Counted from the first letter of the stretch, positions 25,341 through 34,018 are shown. The stretch: 34,018 nt of DNA from Phycisphaeraceae bacterium (GCA_002704825.1 PAIY01000182.1:1-34018); one strand, 5' to 3'. The notes: generated by a model not told the origin, from the letters alone. Numbers and translations: made by a program.

Positions 25341-26134
25341 TAAACAGCAATCGGGGCTTTGATCACGGGATGCGGATCGTAGCCTTCGATGGTGATGTCA
25401 TCATAAGTGAAGTCCAACAACTCTTTGACATTCGGGTTGAGCTTGAGCGTTGGCAAGGTGCGGGTGTCGCGTGAGAGTTGAAGCTTGACCTGATCCATGT
25501 GATTGGAATAGATGTGAGCATCACCAAAGGTGTGCACGAACTCGCCGACCTGAAGATCACAAACCTGGGCGATCATGTGCGTGAGCAGCGCGTAGCTTGC
25601 GATGTTAAACGGCACGCCCAGGAAAATGTCGGCACTGCGTTGATAGAGTTGGCAGGACAACTTCCCGTTGGCCACATAAAACTGGAACATGGTATGACAC
25701 GGTGGCAAGGCCATCTTGTCGACCTCATCCACTTTCCAGGCATTGACGATCAGGCGACGGGAATCAGGATTGGTACGGATGAGCTCGATGAGCTTGGTGA
25801 TCTGATCGTAAGTCTGACCATCCGCGCCTTGCCAGCTGCGCCATTGCGAACCGTAGACCGGGCCGAGGTTGCCGTCTTCGTCCGCCCATTCATCCCAGAT
25901 GGTGACGTTGTGGTCATGCAGATACTTGATGTTGGTTTCGCCCCGCAGAAACCAGAGCAGTTCGATGAACACCGACCGGGTGTGGACTTTTTTGGTGGTC
26001 AGCAGCGGGAAGCCTTTGGCCAGGTCGAAGCGCATCTGGTAGCCGAAGATGGATCGGGTCCCGGTGCCGGTGCGGTCGGATTTGTCCACGCCATGGTCCA
26101 GGACATACTGCAAGAGATCAAGGTAGGTCTGCAT
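25340..26134 (-). CDS. thyA: Thymidylate synthase
   Basis: ThyA methylates dUMP to dTMP using 5,10-methylenetetrahydrofolate and produces dihydrofolate, which the next gene's product reduces. The 264 residues equal the E. coli length. The catalytic Cys is C146 in [10 protein letters not shown]. Other family blocks are [12 protein letters not shown] near the N-terminus, [11 protein letters not shown], the phosphate-binding SRR in [28 protein letters not shown], and HIYSNHMDQ. No insert, intein or frameshift is seen. The presence of thyA and folA together indicates the classical rather than the ThyX route to dTMP. Confidence 0.98.
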   Translation of the reverse strand: MQTYLDLLQYVLDHGVDKSDRTGTGTRSIFGYQMRFDLAKGFPLLTTKKVHTRSVFIELLWFLRGETNIKYLHDHNVTIWDEWADEDGNLGPVYGSQWRSWQGADGQTYDQITKLIELIRTNPDSRRLIVNAWKVDEVDKMALPPCHTMFQFYVANGKLSCQLYQRSADIFLGVPFNIASYALLTHMIAQVCDLQVGEFVHTFGDAHIYSNHMDQVKLQLSRDTRTLPTLKLNPNVKELLDFTYDDITIEGYDPHPVIKAPIAV

Positions 26135-26273
26135 GTGACTAGTTTAAACAAACGGCTTGCGGGGACAAGTTGAGAAATCCAGAGCACGGTGACGTTCTTG
26201 AAGCAATTGCATTCCCAAGTTCTGGTGGAATGTTTGTTTGCAAACCAGAGATAAAAAAACTACTATTTGGAGC

Positions 26274-26672
26274 ATGTTGACACTCCTCGCCCAAGAATCT
26301 TTCAGCCACTATGGCGCCGTTGCCGTCCTGATCATGATGGCAGTGATTTTTGCTGTCGCCAACCTGATCCTGACGCACCTCCTGGGGCCTCAGAAACAAG
26401 GCAAGATCAAGGGCATGACCTATGAGTCGGGTATGAATCCGGTGGGCTCGGCCCGTCGTCGCTTCAACGTCCGGTTCTACATCGTGGCCATGTCCTTCCT
26501 GGTTTTCGACGTGGAGATTGTCTTCCTTTATCCCTGGGCAACGGTCTTCCCAAGCCTGTCTGAACACAGCGACCTGCCGATCGTGTTCCTGGGACGCATG
26601 CTCTTTTTCGTCCTGACAACGGTCATCGCGTTTGTGTACGCATGGCGTAAGGGCGTTTTCCGCTACGACTGA
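26274..26672 (+). CDS. nuoA: NADH-quinone oxidoreductase subunit A
   Basis: NuoA is a membrane-arm subunit of respiratory complex I (NADH:quinone oxidoreductase) near the quinone site. The 132 residues show three membrane helices, the loop with the conserved ESG in MTYESGMNPVG, and the signature FDVEIVFLYPWA. The frame extends back to a TTG at 26238, but ATG 26274 gives the normal family length. The GGAG directly before it (26269-26272) is too close for a standard Shine-Dalgarno, so the start is not settled. The next gene is not nuoB but a FAH-family enzyme, and nothing else from complex I is in the window, so the gene stands apart from any nuo operon. A CGACTGATCAGTCG palindrome spans its stop codon (26666-26679). 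Confidence 0.95.
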   Translation: MLTLLAQESFSHYGAVAVLIMMAVIFAVANLILTHLLGPQKQGKIKGMTYESGMNPVGSARRRFNVRFYIVAMSFLVFDVEIVFLYPWATVFPSLSEHSDLPIVFLGRMLFFVLTTVIAFVYAWRKGVFRYD

Positions 26673-26804
26673 TCAGTCGCCAATCTCAACTTTTCTGATA
26701 CCATTTATTCACCACCGAGACATCATCGTGTTGGATGATTTCTATGCCTACATGACATTGGTCATGGCAAACACGGTTGACATATTCAGAAAAAGGGGCA
26801 GCAG

Positions 26805-27668
26805 ATGCGATTGATTCGATTTGGCGAAAAGGGATCGGAAAAGCCGGGCATTGTTCATGACGGTAAACGTTGGGATTGCTCGGATCATTTCACGGATTGG
26901 AACCACGACTTTTTTGCCAATGACGGATTGCAGTGGCTTGCTGCTCGGGACATCAGTTCGTTTCGCCAGGTCCCGGTTAACGAACGCTGGGGCGCCCCGG
27001 TGGCTCGGCCGTACAAGATCATCTGCGTGGGGTTAAACTATGCGGATCATGCAGCCGAGTCCCAATCGAAAGTGCCCGACGAACCGCTGCTGTTTTCCAA
27101 GTATGGCAATGCACTCAACGGTCCGTTTGACAAAGTGCTGATCCCACGTGATCTCAAAGCCGGGACACACAGCACGCACACCGACTGGGAAGTGGAGCTT
27201 GCCATCGTCATCAGCAAGGATGGCCAATACCTCCAAACACCCGAAGAAGCCGCGGATCACATTGCAGGCTACTGCACCGCCAACGATGTCTCGGAACGGG
27301 ACTTTCAAAAAAACCGTTGTGGTCAATGGTTCAAGGGTAAAAGCTGTGACACCTTTTTGCCTTTGGGGCCGGAGTTGGTCACGCCGGATGAAGTGGGTGA
27401 TCCTGCCAATCTGAATCTGGAATTAAAAGTCAACGGCGAGGTCCGCCAATCCAGCAATACACAGCACATGATCTTCAAACCGCTGTTTCTGGTGCAGTAC
27501 ATCAGCCAGTTCCTGACACTCGAAGCAGGCGATGTCATCTGCACCGGCACGCCCCCAGGGGTTGGCATGGGCATGAATCCGCCGCAGTTTCTCAAAGACG
27601 GTGATGAAGTGGAAGTGACTGTGGAAGGCCTGGGTACACAAACTCAGACCTTCTGCAATCATCCGTAG
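26805..27668 (+). CDS. Fumarylacetoacetate hydrolase family protein
   Basis: This belongs to the FAH superfamily of metal-dependent enzymes that hydrolyse or decarboxylate 2-oxo acids (fumarylpyruvate hydrolase, acylpyruvase, oxaloacetate decarboxylase, 2-keto-3-deoxy sugar-acid related). It has 287 residues, with AGGGG 6 nt before the ATG. The catalytic domain starts at KIICVGLNYADHAAE (about residue 70). Metal ligands are E129 and E131 in DWEVELAIV, and D161 in NDVSERDFQ. KGKSCDTFLPLGP and ICTGTPPGVGMGM complete the family pattern. The N-terminal 65 residues form the small cap typical of the longer subfamily. The exact substrate cannot be read from sequence, and no pathway partner is adjacent. 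It converges with the chemoreceptor gene with a 19-nt gap, leaving no room for a terminator. Confidence 0.92.
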   Translation: MRLIRFGEKGSEKPGIVHDGKRWDCSDHFTDWNHDFFANDGLQWLAARDISSFRQVPVNERWGAPVARPYKIICVGLNYADHAAESQSKVPDEPLLFSKYGNALNGPFDKVLIPRDLKAGTHSTHTDWEVELAIVISKDGQYLQTPEEAADHIAGYCTANDVSERDFQKNRCGQWFKGKSCDTFLPLGPELVTPDEVGDPANLNLELKVNGEVRQSSNTQHMIFKPLFLVQYISQFLTLEAGDVICTGTPPGVGMGMNPPQFLKDGDEVEVTVEGLGTQTQTFCNHP

Positions 27669-27687
27669 GATTCAGTTTGTGAAGCAC

Positions 27688-30615
27688 TCAGTCTGCAGCA
27701 GACACGGTTTGCTGTCTTGCAACCTGACGCTGCTCTGATCGACTGAGCACCATGGCAACCAACTCGTTAACCATGTTGTTCATCTCGGACGCCTGGGCAT
27801 TGAGTTCTTCACTGGCAGCAGCAGATTCTTCGGCCAGCGCAGCGTTGGACTGTGTGACCTGGTCAATCTGAGACACAGCCTTATCCACCTGTTCAATGCC
27901 ATCTGCCTGCTGGGTGCTGGAGTCTGAAACATTGTTGATGAGATTGGTCACCTCGGTGATAGCCGTATCGATCTGAGCCAAGGCCTGCTCGGTTTGCTGA
28001 GCCATGTCCACGCCCTGCTCGGCATTGGAGCATGCCTGTTCAATGAGTTGTGCAGTTGACTTGGATGCTTCTGCACTGCGCTGAGCCAATGACCGGACTT
28101 CCTCTGCGACAACCGCAAAACCTTTACCAGCTTCACCGGCGCGGGCAGCTTCCACTGCAGCATTCAATGCAAGCAGGTTGGTCTGGAAGGCAATCTCGTC
28201 AATGGTGTTAAGAATGTTGGCGGTCTGGCTGGAGGATTCCTTGATCTTGCTCATGGTCTCCAAGAGTCGACGCATGGCATCATTTCCCTGCTGAGATAAA
28301 CCACGTGTCTTGATGGCAGTCTCATTGGCCTTCTGGGCATTGGATGCGTTACTGCGAATGGTGGCACTGACTTCCTGCAACGTTGCGGAGGTTTCTTCCA
28401 GACTTGATGCCTGTTCAGAAGCGCCCTCTGCCATGGATTGGCTGGATGAGGCAACCTGTCCTGCTGCGGTGGAGACGTGACCTGAACCGGCGGAAAGTCC
28501 GTCGATGATGCGTCGCAGTGATCGGATAATCCCCAGTGCAATGACCGAGCCAAGCGCGATACCCAGTAGCAGAATCAAACCGGTACCAGATAATATCATG
28601 ATGTCAGCAGAATGAATCTTGGCGGCAAGTTTATCATTCTGAACCTGATTAAGTGTCTCACATTGCTCAACGAAATCACGGGCGGACTTGATCATTTGGT
28701 CCGAGCGTGTTTTCTGCTGCTCACTGAGTTGGCCCCATTGATCTAATGCTCGGTGATACTGATCAGCAAGTGTACGCACCTGACTGACTTGTTTTCGATC
28801 CACATCACGCGTGAACTTCTCGGACATCTCATCGCAAATCTGACTAATCTGTTTCAGATTACTATTGACCGTCTGCATCAATTTCAGATCTTGCCTGGCA
28901 ATCAGATCCTTTTCATTGATTCGGCAATCCTGTGCAAGAAGAATCAGCAAGTTGGCATGACCAGCTTGTTCCTGACTCACAGCCAACATGCTGTTGGTCT
29001 GTTTCGTGATTTGATGCCCGGTGACCAACTGTTCCTGCTGCATTTGTTTGCAATACGAAATCAGCGAATCGGCGGACGTGAGCATGGACTTTTCAGATTC
29101 ATTCTGCTGCTTCTGCATGTCCACCCACTGAGTAAAAGCTGCCTGATAATGCTCAGTTGCCTTGTGAGCTTGTCCGACAACAGCCTTGGATGCGGGGTCT
29201 TCAAGATTGCTGATTAGCGATGCATAAATCGCATCCATCTTGCCAAGGCACTGAATATTTTCATCAACAAGTTTTGCTGACGGCATCACCGCATATTGCT
29301 TTTCATTCAATCGCGCCTGTTGAGCCAACTCAATGAGTTGAGCAGCCCGGTTACGATTATCCGACTTCACCTGATAAATCCTGGCGGTTTCTTCTTCCAA
29401 CTTGGTAAAAGTCGGCAACAGTCGATTGAGTATCGGCAACGTTTCCCGGTTGAATGTATCCACACATTGATTGTTCATCGCCTGACGGGCCTGCTCAACT
29501 TTGATCACCGACTGATGCAAAGCGATGTGGTCACTTTTCATTTGATCCACAATGTTCTTGAAATTCACCCCGGCTGATTGAACATGGTCCGCAAAATCGT
29601 CACTGCTCAGCCATTTGCCAAACGAACACTGCGTACCGTCTTTCTGAACACGAAGTTCCGTTTGATCTTTGTTGATCAAAAATTCACGGACACCAGCAGC
29701 CCACTTGAGATGGGCGCGGCTAAAGGACGTGATATCTGCAAGCAGTTCCAATGCTTCATCTGCATCGTGAGTCTGCGTTGTGATCATATTCTGACAAGAC
29801 GCATTGAGAGTCTGGGCATTAGCGGACATCATTTCACTGCGTTGGACTTTGTTATGACGTAAGGTGACCCAACGTTCAAGTTGCTGCTCATAGGCATTGG
29901 CGCTTTGGAGAATCATGGCCACCTGATTGCGTCCCTGATCATCCGTAATGACTTTATCAAGCGATTCGCATTGCTGTTTGATTCGTAACACGGTCTGACG
30001 ACAAAGGTGCAGACTCTCTTCATGGCCGTGCATCTGGTAGTCTTTTTCATGGATGCGACAATCCTTGGCCAACTGAATCAACAAGCACGCCGCTTCGGTA
30101 ACTTCATTGACACGCTCAAGCGTTTGCTCGGACTTGGTCTTGAGTTGCGTCATTTGCTGAAGCTGGGAATCCTTGAGTGTCTGGCAGACTTGAATGAACT
30201 GCTGTGCATGATTGAGCATGGCTTGCTGGGACAGATTCTGCTGTTGATTAATCTGCACCCACTGATCAAATGCCTGCTTGTATTGATTGACATTTTCACG
30301 CGCCTGAGCAATACCTTGCTTGTCATTGGGATCGTGAAGCTTGGCATCGGTCTCCTGGATCTGCGAGAGAATGGTCTGAATTTTCTCGTGATTTTCATTG
30401 ACATACCGTGGATCGTTTCGCAGCATGAAGTTCTTTTCGATCTGACGGCATTCAAGGGCATAACGTCGAAGCGTGCTGGCATCATCGGCTTTGTCGACAA
30501 TCTCCGTCACATCTCCCAACGCCCAGAACCCGATGTACCCGACAACAAAAGCCAGCCCGATCACCACACCAAAGCCGACGCCGATTTTCTTACCGATGGT
30601 CATTTTCCCAAACAT
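27688..30615 (-). CDS. Methyl-accepting chemotaxis protein with two helical-bimodular-like segments and a CZB motif
   Basis: This transmembrane chemoreceptor signals to CheA/CheW. ATG 30615 has GGAGA 8 nt upstream and puts [11 protein letters not shown] before the first membrane helix (about 9-28), giving 975 residues; the longer frame adds 49 unlikely residues. The extracytoplasmic part (about 30-670) is unusually long. Two related helical segments (about 35-285 and 415-670) share (R/K)-x-(N/H/I)-EK motifs near residues 53, 188, 435 and 565, plus [15 protein letters not shown] blocks. Between them H302-LK-W305, C330-SFG-K-W335 and H363-IAL-H367 match the chemoreceptor zinc-binding (CZB) pattern. 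The second membrane helix is about 672-694. No HAMP domain is evident. The signalling domain has the hairpin tip [29 protein letters not shown] motif set. No CheB/CheR tail peptide is seen, and no che genes are adjacent. Confidence 0.93.
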   Translation of the reverse strand: MFGKMTIGKKIGVGFGVVIGLAFVVGYIGFWALGDVTEIVDKADDASTLRRYALECRQIEKNFMLRNDPRYVNENHEKIQTILSQIQETDAKLHDPNDKQGIAQARENVNQYKQAFDQWVQINQQQNLSQQAMLNHAQQFIQVCQTLKDSQLQQMTQLKTKSEQTLERVNEVTEAACLLIQLAKDCRIHEKDYQMHGHEESLHLCRQTVLRIKQQCESLDKVITDDQGRNQVAMILQSANAYEQQLERWVTLRHNKVQRSEMMSANAQTLNASCQNMITTQTHDADEALELLADITSFSRAHLKWAAGVREFLINKDQTELRVQKDGTQCSFGKWLSSDDFADHVQSAGVNFKNIVDQMKSDHIALHQSVIKVEQARQAMNNQCVDTFNRETLPILNRLLPTFTKLEEETARIYQVKSDNRNRAAQLIELAQQARLNEKQYAVMPSAKLVDENIQCLGKMDAIYASLISNLEDPASKAVVGQAHKATEHYQAAFTQWVDMQKQQNESEKSMLTSADSLISYCKQMQQEQLVTGHQITKQTNSMLAVSQEQAGHANLLILLAQDCRINEKDLIARQDLKLMQTVNSNLKQISQICDEMSEKFTRDVDRKQVSQVRTLADQYHRALDQWGQLSEQQKTRSDQMIKSARDFVEQCETLNQVQNDKLAAKIHSADIMILSGTGLILLLGIALGSVIALGIIRSLRRIIDGLSAGSGHVSTAAGQVASSSQSMAEGASEQASSLEETSATLQEVSATIRSNASNAQKANETAIKTRGLSQQGNDAMRRLLETMSKIKESSSQTANILNTIDEIAFQTNLLALNAAVEAARAGEAGKGFAVVAEEVRSLAQRSAEASKSTAQLIEQACSNAEQGVDMAQQTEQALAQIDTAITEVTNLINNVSDSSTQQADGIEQVDKAVSQIDQVTQSNAALAEESAAASEELNAQASEMNNMVNELVAMVLSRSEQRQVARQQTVSAAD

Positions 30616-30969
30616 GATTTCTCTCCGCATCTGAAGATACGTATCAATTGAAGTTTTCACTGGGCGACGATACATCAGTTGTCCGTTCCAGTGACGTTTT
30701 GAATCGTGTATCCGTTCGTTGTGTTTGGACCATCTGCACGAGCGAACCAAGACGCACAGCATGCAAATCGGGTAAATGTGGATATACCTGAATGATTAAT
30801 TCCAATAACACCATCAAAAGAATAAAAGACTAAGCCTTTGCTCAGATTTTCCGTCTTTGACAACAATTCGGACCTGCATTTCGCAGCGTGTAAAATCCTT
30901 TTGGATGTTCGCTGATATCTATCTCTGAAGCCCAAAGCAGCGAATTTGTGAATCGGCTAAGCTATCGGC
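30616..30969. other. Divergent intergenic region between chemoreceptor and mutY
   Basis: This 354-base gap has no confident gene. A TTGACA (30857-30862) and a TAAAAT (30891-30896) occur in the mutY direction but are 28 nt apart, so they do not form one promoter. On the minus strand a frame of up to 86 codons ending at 30675 has a C-terminal half of protein-like composition ([19 protein letters not shown]). It may be a decayed gene end or chance. The MutY start has only a weak ribosome-binding sequence. Confidence 0.5.
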
Positions 30970-32049
30970 ATGATTGACTGCCCGCCCCGCCTTGAGAAAC
31001 AGTTGGTGTCCCGTTTACTGGCCTGGTATGACCAACATGCCCGAGTCATGCCTTGGCGCGCGATCCGACCGCAGGTTCCTAATCCATATCATGTCCTTCT
31101 CTCTGAAACCATGCTTCAGCAGACGCAGGTTGCCACGGTGATTGACTATTTCAACCGATTCACCGAAGCGTTCCCGTCAATCAGAGATTTAGCAGATGCC
31201 GACGAGCAACAGGTTCTCAAACTATGGGAGGGGTTGGGATATTACCGGCGTGCTCGAAACCTGCATGCCTGTGCCAAGCAAATCGTCAATGAACATGCTG
31301 GCGTGGTACCCAACACAGTCGAACAATTGCTCAAACTCCCGGGCATCGGCCGCTACACCGCGGGCGCGATTGCTTCCATTGCATACGATATCCCTGCCCC
31401 GATACTCGATGGCAATGTCGTGCGCGTGTTATCTCGTTGGTTTGCGATTACCGAATCAACGGATGAGAAACAAGTCAAGGAACAGCTTTGGGAGTTAGCC
31501 CAGTTACTTGTCCCCGACAGGCGTGCTGGTGATTTTAATCAGGCGATGATGGATCTTGGCGCGATGGTCTGTACGCCCAAGTCCCCTACCTGTCTGACGT
31601 GCCCGATGATCAAGCACTGCCAAGCACGTGAACAAGGCATTGAAGAGTCACTGCCTAAGCGGACGCCAAAGAACAAACCCACCAAGGTGACACACCACGT
31701 GGTCAGCATCCAACGCAAAGACCAGTTTCTTTTTACTCAACGCCCTTCCGATGGCTTGTGGTCAAACATGTGGCAGATACCGACGTTCGAAGCAGCCCAT
31801 GAGAAAACACTACCTGACCAAATCAAAGAACAGTTGGGCTTACAGGTTGGCAAGCTCGAACAATGCCAAAGCTTCATACACCAGACGACCCACCGCACCA
31901 TCACCTTCACGCACTGGCAAGCCATCCATGTCACCGGCCGACTGAGAAAAAACGCCGGACTCTGGCGTCGTCTAGATCAACTCGGTGACCTGCCGTTGGC
32001 CAAGCCACAACTCAAAATCGTTGCGACACTGCAAAAGTCTGGACATTAA
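30970..32049 (+). CDS. mutY: A/G-specific adenine DNA glycosylase MutY
   Basis: MutY removes adenine mispaired with 8-oxoguanine in base-excision repair. Of 359 residues, the N-terminal HhH-GPD glycosylase domain carries catalytic E46 (SETMLQQTQ), the helix-hairpin-helix LPGIGRYTAGAI and catalytic D147 (ILDGNVVRVL). The [4Fe-4S] cluster has C201-x6-C208-x2-C211-x5-C217, the standard spacing. The C-terminal part (about 240-359) is the NUDIX-like domain that reads 8-oxoG, with LWSNMWQIPTFEA. Catalytic and cluster residues are all offset by 9 from the E. coli enzyme, so the protein is intact with a slightly longer N-terminus. It is monocistronic by layout: divergent from the chemoreceptor gene and convergent with the CBS genes, with a shared terminator just after its stop. 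Confidence 0.97.
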   Translation: MIDCPPRLEKQLVSRLLAWYDQHARVMPWRAIRPQVPNPYHVLLSETMLQQTQVATVIDYFNRFTEAFPSIRDLADADEQQVLKLWEGLGYYRRARNLHACAKQIVNEHAGVVPNTVEQLLKLPGIGRYTAGAIASIAYDIPAPILDGNVVRVLSRWFAITESTDEKQVKEQLWELAQLLVPDRRAGDFNQAMMDLGAMVCTPKSPTCLTCPMIKHCQAREQGIEESLPKRTPKNKPTKVTHHVVSIQRKDQFLFTQRPSDGLWSNMWQIPTFEAAHEKTLPDQIKEQLGLQVGKLEQCQSFIHQTTHRTITFTHWQAIHVTGRLRKNAGLWRRLDQLGDLPLAKPQLKIVATLQKSGH

Positions 32050-32050
32050 A

Positions 32051-32083
32051 AAACCGCTGAATTCGCAGTGAATCCAGCGGTTT
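32051..32083 (-). terminator. Terminator between mutY and the CBS genes
   Basis: AAACCGCTG and CAGCGGTTT form a 9-bp stem with a 15-nt loop beginning 1 nt after the mutY stop. On the minus strand the stem continues into six T, a good intrinsic terminator for the CBS-gene transcript. On the plus strand it is followed by only TTTG, so it is weaker for mutY. It is likely bidirectional in use. Confidence 0.8.
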
Positions 32084-32116
32084 GTGCTTAATCTGTTCTG
32101 TCGGTGTCTGAGCGAA

Positions 32117-32611
32117 TCAACTCGTGGTATGCTTACTGAGGAAACCGGTCACGCGACGTGGTCCCAGGACACCGACGAGTTTGTCATCGGCATCCAGCAC
32201 CGGCACATGTCGGAAATTACCCGTAGCCATCAGGTTCAACGCCTTGGCGGGCATGTCCATGTCATACACACAGACCGGCTCATGCGTCATCACCACACGC
32301 ACCGGCAGGTCTTTGACCATAAAATACTGCTCAGCAACCTTATCGAGTACATCACGTTCCGTGAACACACCATGGAGCTTCTGTTCATCATCAATGACCA
32401 ACGCACAGGCTACACCAGCTTCGGCGAGAATCTGCATCGTCTTGGCTACCGTGGTCTCCAGATTCACTGTGACCATCGGTGTGAGATCCATCACGGTCAT
32501 GTCATTATCACAGAGTGCTTCTTCAAGCGAGTCATCAAACTCCGGTGTGGAGTAATCGCTCAATGGATCGGAAAATGAACCCTCTGTACTTTTGCGACGT
32601 TTTCTTCTCAT
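32117..32611 (-). CDS. CBS-domain pair protein (downstream gene)
   Basis: This is a small soluble protein made of one CBS pair (Bateman module), which normally binds adenine nucleotides or S-adenosyl compounds and signals energy state. ATG 32611 was chosen because AAGGAG lies 9 nt upstream and the alternative ATG 32653 would overlap the previous gene by 38 nt. Of 164 residues, a basic tail (MRRKRRK) and acidic linker (about 15-40) come first. The first CBS motif follows (about 45-105, LVIDDEQKLHGVFTERDVL), then the second (about 110-164, HVPVLDADDKLVGVLGPRRV). Its start is 4 nt after the upstream gene's stop, with the ribosome-binding sequence inside that gene, so translation is probably coupled. 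The partner protein is unknown. Confidence 0.9.
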   Translation of the reverse strand: MRRKRRKSTEGSFSDPLSDYSTPEFDDSLEEALCDNDMTVMDLTPMVTVNLETTVAKTMQILAEAGVACALVIDDEQKLHGVFTERDVLDKVAEQYFMVKDLPVRVVMTHEPVCVYDMDMPAKALNLMATGNFRHVPVLDADDKLVGVLGPRRVTGFLSKHTTS

Positions 32612-32615
32612 CGAA

Positions 32616-33089
32616 TCAGGCTCCTTCCCGTTGGTCCATGTAAAGCTTGGCATCGTCGATCATATGCACCTTCACCTGTCGGGGGAAGTGATCAGCGATG
32701 TATTCCATCATGCCGCGTTGACCGGTCAAAGCAATGGCTTTGCCATCATCATCAAGCACGATCACAAAACGCATGCCATGGTTCTGCATGGCATCGAGCA
32801 CCTTGGCAATCGGGTCGTTGAGTTTGACCTCAGCCCAATCGGTCACCATGACTTCCTTGAGCGGACGGATCAAGGCCTGGCTGTCTTCAACAAGCTTCAC
32901 CAGCAGGCGATGTTCGGTGAACTTGCCCAGAGGTTTGCCCTGTTCATCAACCACCATGACACAACCCAATCGTTTGAGTCGCATCAGACGGACGGCGGCT
33001 TGTACGGTGTCATCCGGTGACAGCGTGAGAATCTCACGCAGGTCCAGTTCAGAAACCGGATGACTGAGGATATCTTCGCGTAACCCCAT
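32616..33089 (-). CDS. CBS-domain pair protein (upstream gene)
   Basis: This 157-residue single CBS-pair protein is paralogous to the one that follows it. ATG 33089 has AAGGAG 6 nt upstream, whereas the open frame back to 33188 has no comparable signal and adds 33 residues unlike the family. The first CBS motif spans about 20-75 (CVMVVDEQGKPLGKFTEHRLL) and the second about 80-140 (FVIVLDDDGKAIALTGQRGM). The C-terminal tail FPRQVKVHMIDDAKLYMDQR is charged. It lies between the partial arginine-kinase gene (230-nt gap) and its paralogue. Two tandem CBS proteins suggest a heteromeric nucleotide sensor; what they regulate cannot be read here. Confidence 0.9.
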   Translation of the reverse strand: MGLREDILSHPVSELDLREILTLSPDDTVQAAVRLMRLKRLGCVMVVDEQGKPLGKFTEHRLLVKLVEDSQALIRPLKEVMVTDWAEVKLNDPIAKVLDAMQNHGMRFVIVLDDDGKAIALTGQRGMMEYIADHFPRQVKVHMIDDAKLYMDQREGA

Positions 33090-33255
33090 CAGAGTCTCCT
33101 TGAAGGATAATCTATATTGTTCAACCAAAACGGCTTTGGTGTCATCATAAGGCACATGCACTATAAACCTTCGGCCACCACGATACAAGGCGATTTACAG
33201 ACTGCTTGCAAAGATGTAAATGAACATGCGAGAAAGCGATAGATGTCAAGCTGAC

Positions 33256-33289
33256 TTTGGGCTAAAACGGTTGAAAACACAGGCCCAAA
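33256..33289 (-). terminator. Inverted repeat after mcsB, weak terminator candidate
   Basis: TTTGGGC (33256-33262) and GCCCAAA (33283-33289) form a 7-bp stem with a 20-nt loop, 31 nt beyond the mcsB stop on the minus strand. No T tract follows. It may end the mcsB transcript with Rho or be incidental. The remaining bases to 33089 show no gene. Confidence 0.3.
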
Positions 33290-33319
33290 CACGGTCTTAT
33301 CCAAACACTGAGAAGGCGA

Positions 33320-34018
33320 TCAGGCTTGGCCAAGACGCTTGCGAATGAGTGTGGCACGGGCTTCGCGACGCTGGGCCGGATCAAGGTCAGACCCCATGAG
33401 CTTCTGCAGGTGAGCAGGTTGCGTCATCAGGAACAACTCGTTGAGCGTCCGCATACTCACCATCTCAAGCCGTCCCATGGTCACGCCCAGTCGGACCTGT
33501 GAAATCAGGCTCAGGACTTCATCGGTACGCATGAGCCGGGCATTATTGAGAACCGCCCAGGCACGCCAGATACCATCATCAAGCAATGCCGGACGCTGGC
33601 GAACGAGTGCCTGTCGCGCTTGCTGTTCATAGGCGATGATCTGCGGGACGACGGTGTGCTGGAAGTCAGCGAGAATTTCCTGTTCACCGCGGCCGAGCGT
33701 GGTCTGGTTGGAAATCTGGAACAAATCGCCGATGGCATCGGAACCTTCACCGAACATGCCACGGACAGCCAGGTGCATATCCTTGGCAGCACGTTTGACC
33801 TTGTCAATCTCACCGGTGAGTTTGAGTGCAGGTAAATGCATCATGACACTGACGCGGATACCGGTGCCGACGTTGGTCGGGCAGGCGGTGAGATAGCCGT
33901 ACTTCTGACTGAAGGCGAAGTCCAGTCGTTTTTCCAGTTCATTGTCAATGCGGTTGATCTGTTCGAAGGCCTCTCCCAGTTGCATGCCACTGCGCAGAAC
34001 CTGCACGCGAAGGTGATC
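33320..34018 (-). CDS. mcsB: Protein-arginine kinase McsB (C-terminal part, runs off the right edge)
   Basis: McsB phosphorylates arginine side chains. In Bacillus this marks proteins for ClpCP. The window holds the last 232 residues of a protein usually near 350, and the frame continues beyond 34018. The first codons read DHLRVQVLRSGMQLGEAF, the conserved phosphagen-kinase block after NEED. CPTNVGTGIRVSVMMHLP and GMFGEGSDAIGDLFQISNQ are catalytic-domain signatures shared with creatine and arginine kinases. The C-terminal helical tail (IRKRLGQA) ends normally. The downstream neighbours are two CBS-domain genes rather than clpC. mcsA or clpC may lie upstream outside the window. Confidence 0.95.
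   Translation of the reverse strand, partial: DHLRVQVLRSGMQLGEAFEQINRIDNELEKRLDFAFSQKYGYLTACPTNVGTGIRVSVMMHLPALKLTGEIDKVKRAAKDMHLAVRGMFGEGSDAIGDLFQISNQTTLGRGEQEILADFQHTVVPQIIAYEQQARQALVRQRPALLDDGIWRAWAVLNNARLMRTDEVLSLISQVRLGVTMGRLEMVSMRTLNELFLMTQPAHLQKLMGSDLDPAQRREARATLIRKRLGQA

Noticed and set aside
25478-26173. 231-codon plus-strand open frame
   Set aside because: It is antisense to thyA, which is certain.
30007-30651. 214-codon plus-strand open frame
   Set aside because: It is antisense to the chemoreceptor's helical region. The Leu-rich pattern is the reverse reading of Gln/Lys codons.
30616-30762. 49-residue N-terminal extension of the chemoreceptor
   Set aside because: The extension is rich in Arg/Cys/His and precedes the normal cytoplasmic start [10 protein letters not shown], which has GGAGA upstream.
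1-34018. CRISPR array, transposase, integrase or prophage genes
   Set aside because: No direct-repeat/spacer pattern in non-coding DNA and no DDE/tyrosine-recombinase motifs were seen. The only repeat arrays are coding linkers.

Overview
The window reads as chromosomal DNA of a free-living, probably marine, bacterium of the Planctomycetota, most likely class Phycisphaerae. This is inferred from the mix of genes, not from a marker: two prepilin-like proteins with the planctomycete-style N-terminus and a C-terminal H-x(9/10)-DG motif, very large exported proteins of no known family, a HAMP-less chemoreceptor, a bacterial protein-arginine kinase and an agarase-like glycosidase. Base composition is moderate (near 50% GC by eye). 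No insertion sequence, prophage, CRISPR array or rRNA was seen.

Region 1 (1-17192) is accessory and the most unusual. A forward operon of three exported proteins comes first. It encodes a 1708-residue ankyrin / beta-helix / HEAT-like / TPR protein, a 352-residue protein with a signal peptide, and a 2535-residue protein. The last carries a nucleotidyltransferase-like active site and a C-terminal kinase-like domain, joined by two linkers that share a degenerate repeat. Genes 2 and 3 overlap by ATGA. A 928-residue lipoprotein gene converges on this operon with only 1 nt between the stop codons, and a 102-residue hypothetical gene lies just upstream of it. I could not assign a known system to this block. 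Its layout resembles a cell-surface or effector-delivery (polymorphic-toxin-like) apparatus, which is a hypothesis.

Region 2 (17501-24306) is a small polysaccharide-use locus. A LacI-family regulator is divergent from two prepilin-like genes, which are followed on the same strand by a large secreted GH50/beta-agarase-like enzyme. That enzyme has a duplicated N-terminal beta-rich module and a C-terminal CBM9-like domain. Promoter-like sequences and an inverted repeat lie ahead of the regulator gene, and a GC-rich hairpin precedes the glycosidase gene.

Region 3 (24574-34018) is mostly housekeeping. It holds tRNA-Val(UAC) with a terminator, folA and thyA (adjacent, same strand), an isolated nuoA, a fumarylacetoacetate-hydrolase-family enzyme and a chemoreceptor. 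The chemoreceptor's extracytoplasmic part appears to contain a zinc-binding CZB motif between two related helical-bimodular-like segments. Then come mutY, two overlapping-signal CBS-domain genes, and the C-terminal two thirds of mcsB running off the right edge.

Start codons were moved from the longest reading frame where a Shine-Dalgarno sequence, signal peptide or family alignment favoured an internal start (genes at 236, 5385, 21770, 23179, 26274, 30615, 32611 and 33089).
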